64,000 bases of DNA from Micromonospora sonchi (GTDB taxonomy: Bacteria; Actinomycetota; Actinomycetes; Mycobacteriales; Micromonosporaceae). The notes below the pieces were generated by a model. That model was not told the DNA's origin, ran no database searches, and saw nothing but the letters and a program-made list of their open reading frames with translations. Made by a program: the position numbers and the translations under genes. How positions within the stretch are numbered: position 1 is the first letter of the stretch; every line of letters starts with the position of its first letter. Where the stretch lies: contig NZ_BMNB01000023.1 in NCBI RefSeq assembly GCF_014646235.1, forward strand, positions 37,490 to 101,489, read 5' to 3'. This document shows positions 50,494 to 59,480 of the stretch, one piece after another.

Positions 50494-52194
50494 TCAGGGG
50501 TGAGGGTGGAGGGCGGCGGGGGCGTGTGGGGGGACGGCGGGGGCGTGTGGGGGGACGGGGGTGAGGGGGCGGTAGGGGGTGCCCAGTGGGGGGCGGGGGT
50601 CGGGATCGGTTCTGTTGGGCCAGAGGGACATGGCGCGTTCGGCCTGGGCGGTGATGGTCAGGGACGGGTTGACGCCGAGGTTGGCGGAGATGGCGGCGCC
50701 GTCGACCACGTGCAGGCCCGGGTGGCCGAAGACCCGGTGGTACGGGTCGATCACCCCGTCGGCCGGGGTGGCGCCGATGACCGCGCCGCCGAGGATGTGC
50801 GCGGTCATCGGGATGTCGAACGGCTCGGTCAGCGCGCCGCCCGGCGTACCGTCGATCTCCTCCGCGAGCAGCCGGGCCGCCTGGTTGCCGGCCGGGATCC
50901 AGGTCGGGTTGGGGGCACCATGGCCGGGACCGGCGACCAGCCGACGGCCGAACGGGCCGCGCCGCAGGCGGGTGGTCAACGAGTTGTCGGCCGACTGCAT
51001 CACCAGCGCGATCACGGTACGCCCCGACCAGCCCCGCACGGAGAGCATCCGGGCGGCCCGGCCCGGGTGTCGCAGCAACTGCCCCAGCCAGCGGCGCACC
51101 CGGTGCGGCCCGCCGTCGACCAGCAGCGACTGGAGCAACCCCATCGCGTTCGAGCCCTGCCCGTAGCGGACCGGCTCGATGTGGGTACGCGCGTCCGGGT
51201 GGAACGAACTGGTGATCGCCACCCCCTCGGTGAAGTCCACCCCGCGCGCCCGGGCCTGCCGGCGCGACATCGAGGCGCCGAGGATCGCCTCCGAGTTGGT
51301 CCTGGTCAGCTCGCCGAGTCGGGGCGAGAGCGCGGGCAGGTCGCCGGCGGCGCGCATCTCGTGCAGCAGCCGCTGGGTACCCAGCGCACCGGCGGCGAAG
51401 ACCACCTGATCGGCGTGGATCACCTGCCGGCGCTTGCGCAGCCAGGCGCCCGTGCGCTCGGTGTGCACCGCGTACCCGTCGCCGGACGGCCGGACCGCGG
51501 TCACCGTGATCAGCGGGTGCACTTCGGCGCCGATCCGCTCGGCCAGCCAGAGGTAGTTCTTGACCAGCGTGTTCTTCGCGCCGTACCGGCAGCCGGTCAT
51601 GCAGGCGCCGCAGTGCGTGCAGCCGACGCGATCCGGACCGACACCACCGAAGTACGGGTCGGCCACCCGCTCGCCGGGCCGTCCGATGTGCACGCCGACC
51701 GGGGTGGCGTGAAAGGTGTGCCCCACCCCCATCCGCTCGGCCACCCGCCGCATCGCCCGGTCCGCACCGGTGACGACCGGGTACGCGGTGACGCCGAGCA
51801 TCCGCTTCGCCTGGTCGTAGTGCGGGGCCAACTCGGCCCGCCAGTCGGTGATGTCCCGCCACTGCGGGTTGGCGTAGAAGGTGTCCGGCGGCTCGTAGAG
51901 GGTGTTGGCGTACACCAGCGAGCCGCCACCGACCCCGGCGCCCGACAGCACCAGCACCCCGCCGCCGGCTCGCCGCTCGGCGGCCCGCAGCAGGGTGATG
52001 CGTTGCAGGCCGAAGCAACCCAGCCGCGGCGCCCACAGGAAGCGGCGCAGTCGCCACGACGTCTGCGGGAACTCGTCGTCGGCGAACCGCCGACCGGCCT
52101 CCAGCACGCCGACCGAGTAGCCCTTCTCGGCCAGCCGGAGCGCGGCGACGCTGCCGCCGAAGCCGGATCCGATGACGACCACGTCATACCGCAT
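50494..52194 (-). CDS. GMC-type FAD oxidoreductase, cholesterol-oxidase-like
   Basis: A 566-residue flavoprotein: FAD-binding DVVVIGSGFGGSVAALRLAEKGYSVGVLEAGRR at the N-terminus, SGAGVGGGSLVYANTLYEP near residue 90, a Cys cluster CTHCGACMTGCRYGAKN near 200, and the C-terminal GLHVVDGAAISANLGVNPSLTITAQAERA. It matches the ChoD (Rv3409c) group, and its place beside guaB3 agrees with Mycobacterium. The substrate is not established. The last ~35 residues are Pro/His-rich low complexity containing a duplicated VPPHAPA (21-bp DNA repeat at 50515-50556), probably a recent extension. Confidence 0.88.
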   Translation of the reverse strand: MRYDVVVIGSGFGGSVAALRLAEKGYSVGVLEAGRRFADDEFPQTSWRLRRFLWAPRLGCFGLQRITLLRAAERRAGGGVLVLSGAGVGGGSLVYANTLYEPPDTFYANPQWRDITDWRAELAPHYDQAKRMLGVTAYPVVTGADRAMRRVAERMGVGHTFHATPVGVHIGRPGERVADPYFGGVGPDRVGCTHCGACMTGCRYGAKNTLVKNYLWLAERIGAEVHPLITVTAVRPSGDGYAVHTERTGAWLRKRRQVIHADQVVFAAGALGTQRLLHEMRAAGDLPALSPRLGELTRTNSEAILGASMSRRQARARGVDFTEGVAITSSFHPDARTHIEPVRYGQGSNAMGLLQSLLVDGGPHRVRRWLGQLLRHPGRAARMLSVRGWSGRTVIALVMQSADNSLTTRLRRGPFGRRLVAGPGHGAPNPTWIPAGNQAARLLAEEIDGTPGGALTEPFDIPMTAHILGGAVIGATPADGVIDPYHRVFGHPGLHVVDGAAISANLGVNPSLTITAQAERAMSLWPNRTDPDPRPPLGTPYRPLTPVPPHAPAVPPHAPAALHPHP

Positions 52195-52294
52195 GGAGCC
52201 ATCATTACCCGCCAGTAGCTCTCGCGCCAGGGGCACTCTCTGCGTGATCATGCAGCGGGACCGATGGGATCGGTACCGGACGAAGGAGGCACCG

Positions 52295-53422
52295 ATGGCG
52301 CTCGCAGCGGACCGCCGACGCGTGACCCTGCTGCTGGCCGGGTTGGTCACGGTGCTCCTGCTGGCCGGCGGCGCGCTGGTGGTGGCCCGTACGCTCGCCG
52401 CCGACCGGACGGCACCGACCGCCCGGGCGACCGGCCCGGACCCGTCGCCGAGCGGACAACCCGATCCCAGCCCGAGCACACCACCGCCGGGAGCCGACAT
52501 CACCGGCCCGCTCAACCTGCTGCTGGTCGGCGTCGACACCCGGGTCAGCGTGCCCGGTTGGGAACCGCACGCCGACGCCGTACTCATGCTGCACGTGCCG
52601 GCCGGGCTGTCCCGGGCGTACCTCTTCTCGCTTCCCCGGGACCTGGTGGTGGACGTCCCGGCCTTCAAACCGGCCGGCTACTCCGGCGGGCGGACCAAGC
52701 TCACCAACGCGATGAGCTACGGCAGCCGGGTGCCGGGCCGGGCGAAGCGACCGGACCCCGCCCAGGGGTACGACCTGCTGCGGCGAACCGTCAGCGACTA
52801 CACCGGCCTGCGCATCGACGGCGGCGCGGTGCTCACCTTCGGCGGCTTCGACAAGCTGGTGGACAGCCTGGGTGGCGTCGACATCCACATCGACCAGCGG
52901 GTGGTCTCGCGGCACCGCCAGCCGGACGGCAAGCACCGGCGGCCCGGCCCCGGAATCGGTGGCTACGTCGGGCCGCAGATGGTCTACGAGCCCGGCGAGG
53001 CGCACCTCAACGGCTGGCAGGCGCTGGACTACGCCCGCCAGCGCTACCTGCCCGGCGGCGACTACACCCGGCAGCGCCACCAGCAACAGCTGATCAGAGC
53101 GCTGGTCAGCAAGATCCTCGACGCGGACCTGGCCCGCCAACCGGAGCAGGTCGAGCAGGTGACCGACGCGCTCGGGGAGATGCTGGTCTACGTCGGCGGG
53201 CGAAAGATCGTCGAGTTCGCGTACGCCCTCGGTGGCCTCTCGCCCGACGCCCTCACCCTGGTCGTCCTGCCCGGGGCCGCGGTCGGCCAGGGCAGTTCCT
53301 ACCGGGGCGAGGAGCTGACCCGGGTCGGCCGCCGCTTCCTCACCGAACTGCGCGCCGGCCGGGTCGACGCCTACCTCGCCGAGCATCCGAAGCTAACGGT
53401 CCCAGCGCCACACCCTGGTTGA
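52295..53422 (+). CDS. LytR-CpsA-Psr (LCP) family protein
   Basis: A 375-residue membrane-anchored LCP transferase, of the family that attaches wall polymers such as teichoic acids or arabinogalactan to peptidoglycan. One N-terminal membrane segment (VTLLLAGLVTVLLLAGGALVVA) and a Pro/Ser linker precede the LCP domain with LLLVGVDTR, the Asp/Arg-rich HADAVLMLHV and LFSLPRDLVVDVP, and YARQRYLPGGDYTRQRHQQQLIRAL near residue 245. ATG 52295 has GAAGGAGG. The stop codon lies inside the left arm of hairpin C, so the C-terminal residues overlap that repeat. Confidence 0.93.
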   Translation: MALAADRRRVTLLLAGLVTVLLLAGGALVVARTLAADRTAPTARATGPDPSPSGQPDPSPSTPPPGADITGPLNLLLVGVDTRVSVPGWEPHADAVLMLHVPAGLSRAYLFSLPRDLVVDVPAFKPAGYSGGRTKLTNAMSYGSRVPGRAKRPDPAQGYDLLRRTVSDYTGLRIDGGAVLTFGGFDKLVDSLGGVDIHIDQRVVSRHRQPDGKHRRPGPGIGGYVGPQMVYEPGEAHLNGWQALDYARQRYLPGGDYTRQRHQQQLIRALVSKILDADLARQPEQVEQVTDALGEMLVYVGGRKIVEFAYALGGLSPDALTLVVLPGAAVGQGSSYRGEELTRVGRRFLTELRAGRVDAYLAEHPKLTVPAPHPG

Positions 53423-53483
53423 TCATGAGGTTAGCGGCAGTAGAAGAGATCGACTTCGCCGCTAACCTCATGATCAACCAGGG
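53413..53483. repeat. GATC-bounded hairpin C (55 nt core, 26-bp stem)
   Basis: 53413-53438 pairs with 53458-53483 without mismatch; the GATC-to-GATC core is 53421-53475. The loop contains GAAG-AGATCGA-CTTC (53443-53457). It overlaps the LCP stop codon and probably acts as its terminator. Confidence 0.9.
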
Positions 53484-53560
53484 GTGGGGGGTCGGGCAGG
53501 GGGGGGGGAGGGGGGAGGGGGGAGGGGACCGGGGTCGGGGGTCGGGGTCGGGGGTCGGGG
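53484..53560 (+). repeat. G-run tract with GGGGTC repeats
   Basis: Between hairpin C and the M1 peptidase stop the plus strand is almost only G-runs: first (GGGGGGA)-type units, then repeated GGGGTC/GGGGGTC words. It is non-coding, a G-quadruplex candidate and prone to length variation. Confidence 0.7.
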
Positions 53561-54979
53561 TCAGGGCAGGGCGGGTGGGGTGGTGTTGGTGAGCCAGGCG
53601 TCGAAGAACGAGCCCAGGGAGCGGCCCGAGACCCGTTCGGCCAGGGCAACGAAGTCCGCGGTGGTCGCGGTGCCGTCCCGGCGCTCGGTGGTCCAGGCTC
53701 GCAGGATCTCGAAGAAGGCGTCGTCGCCGACGGTACGCCGCAGCGCGTGCACGGTGAGCGCCCCCCGCTTGTAGACGGCGGTGCTGAACATCTGGCCCAC
53801 GCCGGGATCGAGCGTGCGCCGCGACCAGTCGGTCGCCGCGTACTGGAGCTCGAAGTTGCGCTGGGCGGTGGTGCCGCCGTCGTGCTCCGCCCACATCCAC
53901 TCGGCGTAGCTGGCGAACCCCTCGTTGAGCCAGATGTCACGCCAGCCGGCCAGCGCCACGCTGTTGCCGAACCACTGATGGGCCAACTCGTGGACGACCA
54001 CGCCGTAGTTCGGTTCGCCCTGGCGGAAGAAACCCGGCCCGTAGACCGGCCGCGACTGGGTCTCCAGGGCGTACCCGATGCGGGTGTCGGCGACCACCAC
54101 GCCGCCGTACGCCTCGAACGGGTACGGCCCGAACCGGCCGGCCAGGAAGTCCGCGATCTCGCCGGTGCGGGCCAGTGACCTGGCCTCCGGCCCGGTGGCG
54201 GGCAACCCGGACGGCACCGCGGTGACCAGCGGCTTGCCGCCGTGGCTGCCGGTGTCCACCCGGTAGTCGCCGATCACCAGGGTGGTCAGGTAGCTCGCCA
54301 TCGGCGACCGCTCGGCCCAGCGCCAGGTGGTCCAGCCGTCGGCGCTGGTCCGCTCGCCGGGCACCCCGTTGCTCAGCGCGGCGAGACCGTCGGGGACGGT
54401 CACCTCGATGTCGTAGGTGGCCTTGTCCGAGGGGTGGTCGTTGACCGGGAACCAGGTCGCCGCCGAGTGTGGCTGGCCGAGGGCGATCGCGCCGTCCTCG
54501 GTGTGCTGGAAGCCACCGCCGCCCAGCACACCGTCGGTGACCGCCTCGGGCACGCCGGCGTAGACCACCTCGACGGTGAATCGGCTGCCGGTGGCCAGCC
54601 CCGAGCCGGGGGTGACGACCAGCTCGCCGTCGGCGTGCCGGTACTCGGCGGGGACACCGTTCACGGCGACCGAGCTGACGTCCAGCCCGGCCAGGTCCAG
54701 ATTGAACCGGGACAGCCCGTGCGTCGCGGTCGCGGTGACCTCGGCCCGGCCGGCGAGCCGGTCGTTCGCCGGGTCGTAGCGCACCGCCAGCCGGTAGTGG
54801 GCGACGTCGTACCCGCCGTTGCCGCTGCCCGGGACGTACGGGTCGGCGAGATCCGCGCTGCCCGCCCGGAACCCGTCGTCGTCCCGCCCCGGGCCCGTGC
54901 AGCTGACCAGCGCGAGCGCGGCCACCACCGCCACCGCCACCCGCCCCCGCGCGCCCCGGCCCGCCCACCCCCCGCTCAT
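53561..54979 (-). CDS. M1-family metallopeptidase, lipoprotein
   Basis: A 472-residue zinc aminopeptidase-like protein on the outer face of the membrane: the signal peptide ends in LVSC with Cys27. The N-terminal beta domain (YRLAVRYDPANDRLAGRAEVTATAT) is followed by the catalytic domain with HELAHQWF near residue 330 and the third zinc ligand Glu in WLNEGFASYAEW about 18 residues later. The substrate-recognition GAMEN-type motif is replaced by a variant near YALETQSRPVY. The C-terminal M1 domain is absent, as in other short bacterial members. Confidence 0.92.
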   Translation of the reverse strand: MSGGWAGRGARGRVAVAVVAALALVSCTGPGRDDDGFRAGSADLADPYVPGSGNGGYDVAHYRLAVRYDPANDRLAGRAEVTATATHGLSRFNLDLAGLDVSSVAVNGVPAEYRHADGELVVTPGSGLATGSRFTVEVVYAGVPEAVTDGVLGGGGFQHTEDGAIALGQPHSAATWFPVNDHPSDKATYDIEVTVPDGLAALSNGVPGERTSADGWTTWRWAERSPMASYLTTLVIGDYRVDTGSHGGKPLVTAVPSGLPATGPEARSLARTGEIADFLAGRFGPYPFEAYGGVVVADTRIGYALETQSRPVYGPGFFRQGEPNYGVVVHELAHQWFGNSVALAGWRDIWLNEGFASYAEWMWAEHDGGTTAQRNFELQYAATDWSRRTLDPGVGQMFSTAVYKRGALTVHALRRTVGDDAFFEILRAWTTERRDGTATTADFVALAERVSGRSLGSFFDAWLTNTTPPALP

Positions 54980-55009
54980 CGGATGAGCCTATCGCGCCAC
55001 CTCAGCGTC

Positions 55010-55064
55010 GATCATGAGGTTGACGGCCGTGTGGAGATCGACCACTGCCGTCAACCTCATGATC
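55010..55064. repeat. GATC-bounded hairpin D (55 nt)
   Basis: GATCATGAGGTTGACGGC (55010-55027) pairs perfectly with 55047-55064; GTGG-AGATCGA-CCAC (55031-55045) fills the loop. It has the same layout as hairpin C, with both stems changed in a compensated way. It lies 25 bp past the guaB3 stop. Confidence 0.9.
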
Positions 55065-55089
55065 AACGGGGAAAAGAGGGTGGGAGGGG

Positions 55090-56208
55090 CTAGCGGTCCA
55101 GGACCAGGCCTACCCGCTGGAATTCCTTGAGGTCACGGTAGCCGCACTTGGCCATGGCGCGGCGTAGGCCGCCGAAGAGGTTGAGCTGGCCGTCGGGCTC
55201 GTCGGCGGGGCCGAAGAGGAGGCGTTCCATGGAGCCGAGGGAATCGCCGGCGGCCTCGAAGGCACCCCGGGGCAGCGACGGGTGGCTGGCCGCCGAGTGC
55301 CACCAGGTGCCGCCGGCCGGTGCCTCGTCGCAGAGCGACAGGGGCTCGCCGAGCATCACCGCGTCCGCACCGCAACCGATCGCCTTGGCGATGTCGCCGG
55401 AGGTACGGATGTCCCCGTCGGCGATCAGGTGCACGTACCGGCCGCCGGTCTCGTCCAGGTAGTCCCGCCGGGCCGCGGCCGCGTCGGCGATCGCGGTGGC
55501 CATCGGCACCCGGATGCCGAGCACCGACTCGGTCGTGGACCACTCGTCGCCACCGATGCCGACGATCACGCCGGCCGCGCCGGTGCGCATCAGGTGCAGC
55601 GCCGTCTTGTAGTCGGTGCAGCCGCCAACGACGACCGGGAGGTCGAGGTCGGCGATGAACTCCTTGAGGTTGAGCGGCTCGTCGGTGGTCGAGACGTGCT
55701 CGGCCGAGACGATGGTGCCCTGGATGACCAGCATGTCCACGCCCGCGTCGAGGATGACCGGGGCCAGCGCCAGGGTGTGCTGCGGGGAGACCCGCACCGC
55801 CACCGTGCCGCCGCCCTCGCGCAGCTCCCGGACCCGTTCGGTGATCAGATCCGGCCGGATCGGCTCGGCGTACACCTCCTGGAGCCGCTTGGTGGCGCGG
55901 GCGTCCTCGTCCAGGCCGGCGAGCTCCTCCAGCACCTTGGTCGGGTTCTCGTAGCGGGTCCAGAGCCCCTCGACGTTGAGCACGCCGAGCCCGCCGAGCT
56001 GCCCGAGCCGCACCGCCGAGGCCGGGCTCATCGTCGCGTCCGAGGGGTGCCCCACGCAGGGGATGCCGAACTGGTACGCGTCGAGCTGCCACCCGGTGGA
56101 GACGTCGTCCACGTCCCGGGTGCGGCGGCTCGGCACGATGGCGATGTCGTCCAGGTGGTAGCCGCGCTGCGCGGTCTTGCCCAGCCCGATCTCGACCACG
56201 TCACGCAT
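55090..56208 (-). CDS. guaB3: GuaB3-type IMP dehydrogenase family protein
   Basis: A 372-residue IMPDH/GMP-reductase-fold barrel without CBS domains. It begins MRDVVEIGLGKTAQRGYHLDDIAIVPSRRTRD and has ADAVMLGEPL near residue 290. In the loop where IMPDH carries its catalytic Cys, the sequence reads GIGGDEWSTTESVLGI, so that Cys is missing. Actinobacterial GuaB3 proteins follow guaB in the same order. Classical IMPDH activity is unlikely; a GMP-reductase or regulatory role is possible. Confidence 0.9.
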   Translation of the reverse strand: MRDVVEIGLGKTAQRGYHLDDIAIVPSRRTRDVDDVSTGWQLDAYQFGIPCVGHPSDATMSPASAVRLGQLGGLGVLNVEGLWTRYENPTKVLEELAGLDEDARATKRLQEVYAEPIRPDLITERVRELREGGGTVAVRVSPQHTLALAPVILDAGVDMLVIQGTIVSAEHVSTTDEPLNLKEFIADLDLPVVVGGCTDYKTALHLMRTGAAGVIVGIGGDEWSTTESVLGIRVPMATAIADAAAARRDYLDETGGRYVHLIADGDIRTSGDIAKAIGCGADAVMLGEPLSLCDEAPAGGTWWHSAASHPSLPRGAFEAAGDSLGSMERLLFGPADEPDGQLNLFGGLRRAMAKCGYRDLKEFQRVGLVLDR

Positions 56209-56244
56209 GGGGACTCCAGAGTTGTTCAGGGGTGGTGGGAGGGG

Positions 56245-57807
56245 TCAGCGGGTGTGGTAGTTCGGCGCCTCGACGGTCATCTGGATGTCGTGCGGGTGGC
56301 TCTCCTTCAGCCCCGCCGCGGTGATCCGGATCAACTGGCCGCGCTCGTGCAACTCGGCGATGCTCTCCGCGCCCGCGTACCCCATTGCCAGGCGGAGGCC
56401 GCCGACCAACTGGTGGGCCATCCGGGACAGCGGCCCCCGGTACGGCACCTGGCCCTCGACGCCCTCCGGGACCAGCTTCTCGTCGCTGGTCACGTCCTGC
56501 TGGAAGTAGCGGTCCTTGGAGTACGACTTGGCCTGCCCGCGCGACTGCATCGCGCCGAGCGAGCCCATGCCCCGGTACGCCTTGAACTGCTTGCCGTTGA
56601 CGAAGATCAGCTCGCCGGGGCTCTCCTCGCAGCCGGCCAGCAGGCTGCCGAGCATCACCGTGTCGGCGCCGGCGACGAGTGCCTTGGCGATGTCGCCGGA
56701 GTATTGAATGCCACCGTCACCGATCACCGGCACGCCCGCCGGGCGGGCCGCCCGCGCGGCCTCCATGATCGCGGTGATCTGTGGCACGCCGACGCCGGCC
56801 ACGATCCGGGTGGTGCAGATGGCGCCCGGCCCCACGCCGACCTTCACCCCGTCGGCACCGGCGTCGACCAGGGCCTTCGCTCCGGCGTAGGTCGCCACGT
56901 TGCCGCCGACCACGTCGGCGGCAACGTCCTTCTTGAGCCGGCTGACCATCTCCAGCACGGCCCGCTGGTGGCCGTGGGCGGTGTCCACGATGAGCACGTC
57001 GACGCCCGCGTCGACCAGCGCGCGGGCCCGCTTGTACGCGTCCTCACCGACACCGATCGCCGCCGCCACCCGCAGCCGGCCGGCGTCGTCCTTGGTGGCG
57101 TTCGGGTACTGCTCGCTCTTGGTGAAGTCCTTGACGGTGATCAGCCCGCGCAGCTTGCCGGAGCCGTCGACGATCGGCAGCTTCTCGACCTTGTGCTGGC
57201 GGAGCAGGGCGAGCGCCTCGTCCTTGCTCACCCCGACCGACGCGGTGACCAGGGGCGCGCGGGTCATGATCTCGTGGACCGGCGTGGCCGGCTCGGAGAC
57301 GAAGCGCATGTCCCGGTTGGTGACGATGCCCACGAGCTGCCCCTGCGCGTCCACCACCGGCACCCCGGAGATGCGGTAGCGCCCGCAGAGCTGGTCGACC
57401 TCGCGGAGGGTGTCGTCCGGGCTGGCGGTCACCGGGTTGGTGATCATGCCGGACTCGGAGCGCTTGACCAGGTCGACCTGGAGCGCCTGGTCCTCCACCG
57501 CGAGGTTGCGGTGCAGCACGCCGATGCCGCCCTGGCGGGCCATCGCGATCGCCATCCGCGCCTCGGTCACCGTGTCCATCGCGCTGGACAACAGCGGGAT
57601 GGAGAGGGTGACGTTGCGGGTCAGCCGGGTGAGGGTGTTGACCCGGCTGGGCACCACGTCCGACTCGCCCGGCTGGAGCAGCACGTCGTCGAAGGTCAGC
57701 CCCAGCGGAACCACCCGGGCCGAGCCGGCGGGCAGCTCGGGCAGGTGGCCGCCCAGCTCGCCGGCCTCGGTGCCGGCGGAAAGGTCGATGCGGGGCGAAT
57801 TATCCAC
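56245..57807 (-). CDS. guaB: inosine-5'-monophosphate dehydrogenase
   Basis: Oxidises IMP to XMP with NAD, the committed step to GMP. The 520-residue protein has the N-terminal barrel part (LTFDDVLLQPGESDVVPS), two CBS domains near residues 120-235 (MITNPVTASPDDTLREVDQL and IMTRAPLVTASVGVSKDEAL), the catalytic Cys loop VGVGPGAICTTRIVAGVG near 335, and the flap EGVEGQVPYRGPLS near 445. GTG start at 57807. guaB3 follows after 36 bp in one operon. Confidence 0.96.
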   Translation of the reverse strand: MDNSPRIDLSAGTEAGELGGHLPELPAGSARVVPLGLTFDDVLLQPGESDVVPSRVNTLTRLTRNVTLSIPLLSSAMDTVTEARMAIAMARQGGIGVLHRNLAVEDQALQVDLVKRSESGMITNPVTASPDDTLREVDQLCGRYRISGVPVVDAQGQLVGIVTNRDMRFVSEPATPVHEIMTRAPLVTASVGVSKDEALALLRQHKVEKLPIVDGSGKLRGLITVKDFTKSEQYPNATKDDAGRLRVAAAIGVGEDAYKRARALVDAGVDVLIVDTAHGHQRAVLEMVSRLKKDVAADVVGGNVATYAGAKALVDAGADGVKVGVGPGAICTTRIVAGVGVPQITAIMEAARAARPAGVPVIGDGGIQYSGDIAKALVAGADTVMLGSLLAGCEESPGELIFVNGKQFKAYRGMGSLGAMQSRGQAKSYSKDRYFQQDVTSDEKLVPEGVEGQVPYRGPLSRMAHQLVGGLRLAMGYAGAESIAELHERGQLIRITAAGLKESHPHDIQMTVEAPNYHTR

Positions 57808-58004
57808 GATTGCTCTCCTGAGCTGCTCGAACGGGCTTCAGTGAGGTGGCACTGGTGGGCACCGGCCGGGACCGGGCGAGGGTGCGTCGCCCCCATCGTA
57901 CCCAGTGGCCCGGGTGACACCCGCGTCCGGCGGCCCGCGCGACGTCGGTAGCCGTTACCCGACGGGGGCGGGCGTCGGCGGGTGCTTGGGTCTACGGTGA
58001 GGGG

Positions 58005-58415
58005 GTGCACGACGAGCCCATCGACCCGTTCACCGGCGACCCGACCGACCCGGCGGCCGGGCTGGACGAGCCCGACCGCGACGATCCACTCGACCCGCTG
58101 ACCGACGTCGAGCGCCAGGACGTGCTGGAGGATCTCGCCGACCTGGAGATCTACCAGGCGCTGCTCGCGCCGATCGGCGTACGAGGGCTCGTGATCGAGT
58201 GCGAGGACTGCCGGGAGCCGCACTACTTCGACTGGGACCTGCTCCGGGGCAACCTGCGCCATCTGCTGAGTTCCGGGCGCCCCCGGGTGCACGAGCCGGC
58301 CTACGATCCCGATCCCGACCACTACGTCACCTGGGACTACGCCCGGGGCTACGCCGACGGGGTGCACGACACCCTCAGTGAGGGCACCGAGGACGAGCCC
58401 GACTCGCGCGACTGA
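58005..58415 (+). CDS. DUF5319 family protein
   Basis: A 136-residue acidic, soluble protein. The N-terminal half is rich in Asp, Glu and Pro; the centre has a CxxC (IECEDCREPHYFDWDLLRGNLRHLL) near residue 65; and the end reads HYVTWDYARGYADGVHDTL. This fits the actinobacterial DUF5319 family, whose mycobacterial member (Rv3412) also lies next to guaB2. No function is known; the CxxC could bind zinc. GTG start. It is divergent from guaB and ends 7 bp from the bldM-like stop. Confidence 0.85.
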   Translation: MHDEPIDPFTGDPTDPAAGLDEPDRDDPLDPLTDVERQDVLEDLADLEIYQALLAPIGVRGLVIECEDCREPHYFDWDLLRGNLRHLLSSGRPRVHEPAYDPDPDHYVTWDYARGYADGVHDTLSEGTEDEPDSRD

Positions 58416-58422
58416 GCCACGC

Positions 58423-59226
58423 TCAGGCGACCAGCCCGGCGCGGAATCCGGCAGCCACCGCGTGCGCCCGGTCGCGGGCACCGAGCTTGCGGAACAACCG
58501 CCGGGCGTGGGTCTTCACGGTGTCCTCGGAGACGAACAACTCGCGGCCGATCTCGGCGTTGCTCTTGCCCTCGGCCATCCCGAGCAACACCTGCAACTCC
58601 CGTTCGGTGAGTCCGATCGCCGACCGGTCCGGCCGAGCCGCGGCGGGCCGGTCCGACCCGGTCGCGTTTTCGGCATCCGGCTCGGCCGGGTCGTCGCCGC
58701 GCTGCGCCGGCACCATCGCCGGGCCGCCCTGGGCGTCACCGGCCGGCCAGGCCGGCGCACTCTCGCCGGTGGGCCGGCCAGTCTGCGCCGGCCGCTTCGG
58801 GCTGCCCACCGCGGCGGTGTCCCGGGCCGGGTCCGCGATCCGGTGCCGGTTGGCCCGGCCCGGTGCGGCCAGCAGCAGCAGGGCCTTGGCGACCGCGCTG
58901 GTGAGGTCGTGGTCCACACCCTGGATGAGTCCTCGTGCCCCGGCGTTGATGGTCGCCGCCGCGGCCTCGGACTCCTCGGCGCCGAGCAGCAGCACGGCGG
59001 CCTGCGGCGCCCGGGCCAGCACCCGACGGACGAAGCCGGCGCTGTCGGGCCGGGTGAGCGCGGTGTCGGCGAGCACCACGTCGGCGGGACGCTCCGCCAA
59101 CCGCAGCATCACCTCGGGATCGGAGACTGCTGTCCGAACCGCACCGGACAACCCCAGCCGCGCCGCCGCGGAGGTCAGGTGCTGCGCCGCGAGCGGCGTC
59201 CGAACGCACACGAGAACCGTACGCAC
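58423..59226 (-). CDS. bldM: BldM-like atypical response regulator
   Basis: A 267-residue NarL/LuxR-type regulator. The C-terminal domain, LTERELQVLLGMAEGKSNAEIGRELFVSEDTVKTHARRLFRKLGARDRAHAVAAGFRAGLV, is very close to Streptomyces BldM, which controls aerial development and spore genes alone or with WhiI. The receiver domain is degenerate: it starts VLVCVRTPL without the acidic pair and has G-L-I-Q-G in place of the conserved Lys, though an Asp is kept in DVVLADTAL. A ~65-residue Pro/Ala-rich linker is longer than in BldM. GTG 59226 has AAGGAG. It is divergent from the whiD-type gene, as in Streptomyces. Confidence 0.85.
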   Translation of the reverse strand: MRTVLVCVRTPLAAQHLTSAAARLGLSGAVRTAVSDPEVMLRLAERPADVVLADTALTRPDSAGFVRRVLARAPQAAVLLLGAEESEAAAATINAGARGLIQGVDHDLTSAVAKALLLLAAPGRANRHRIADPARDTAAVGSPKRPAQTGRPTGESAPAWPAGDAQGGPAMVPAQRGDDPAEPDAENATGSDRPAAARPDRSAIGLTERELQVLLGMAEGKSNAEIGRELFVSEDTVKTHARRLFRKLGARDRAHAVAAGFRAGLVA

Positions 59227-59480
59227 AGTGATCTCCTTTCCGAAGATGAGCAGACCACGACCGGGCGGGCTCAGGAGGAGGTTCCGGGCAATCCTCTCCA
59301 CTTTTCCGACAGTTAGGGCATATGCCGCAAGTCGCCAGATGTTTTGGATCAAAGACGTGTGAGTCGAGAGCGAGCCGGGTACCGAGGGGCCAGGCCGGGA
59401 ACGGTGCGCCTGCGCGGCCCGCCGCCCGGACTGCCGGCCACAGAAACGTCTCGCGGTGCCGCGCGAGAGGAGGGGTGCTG

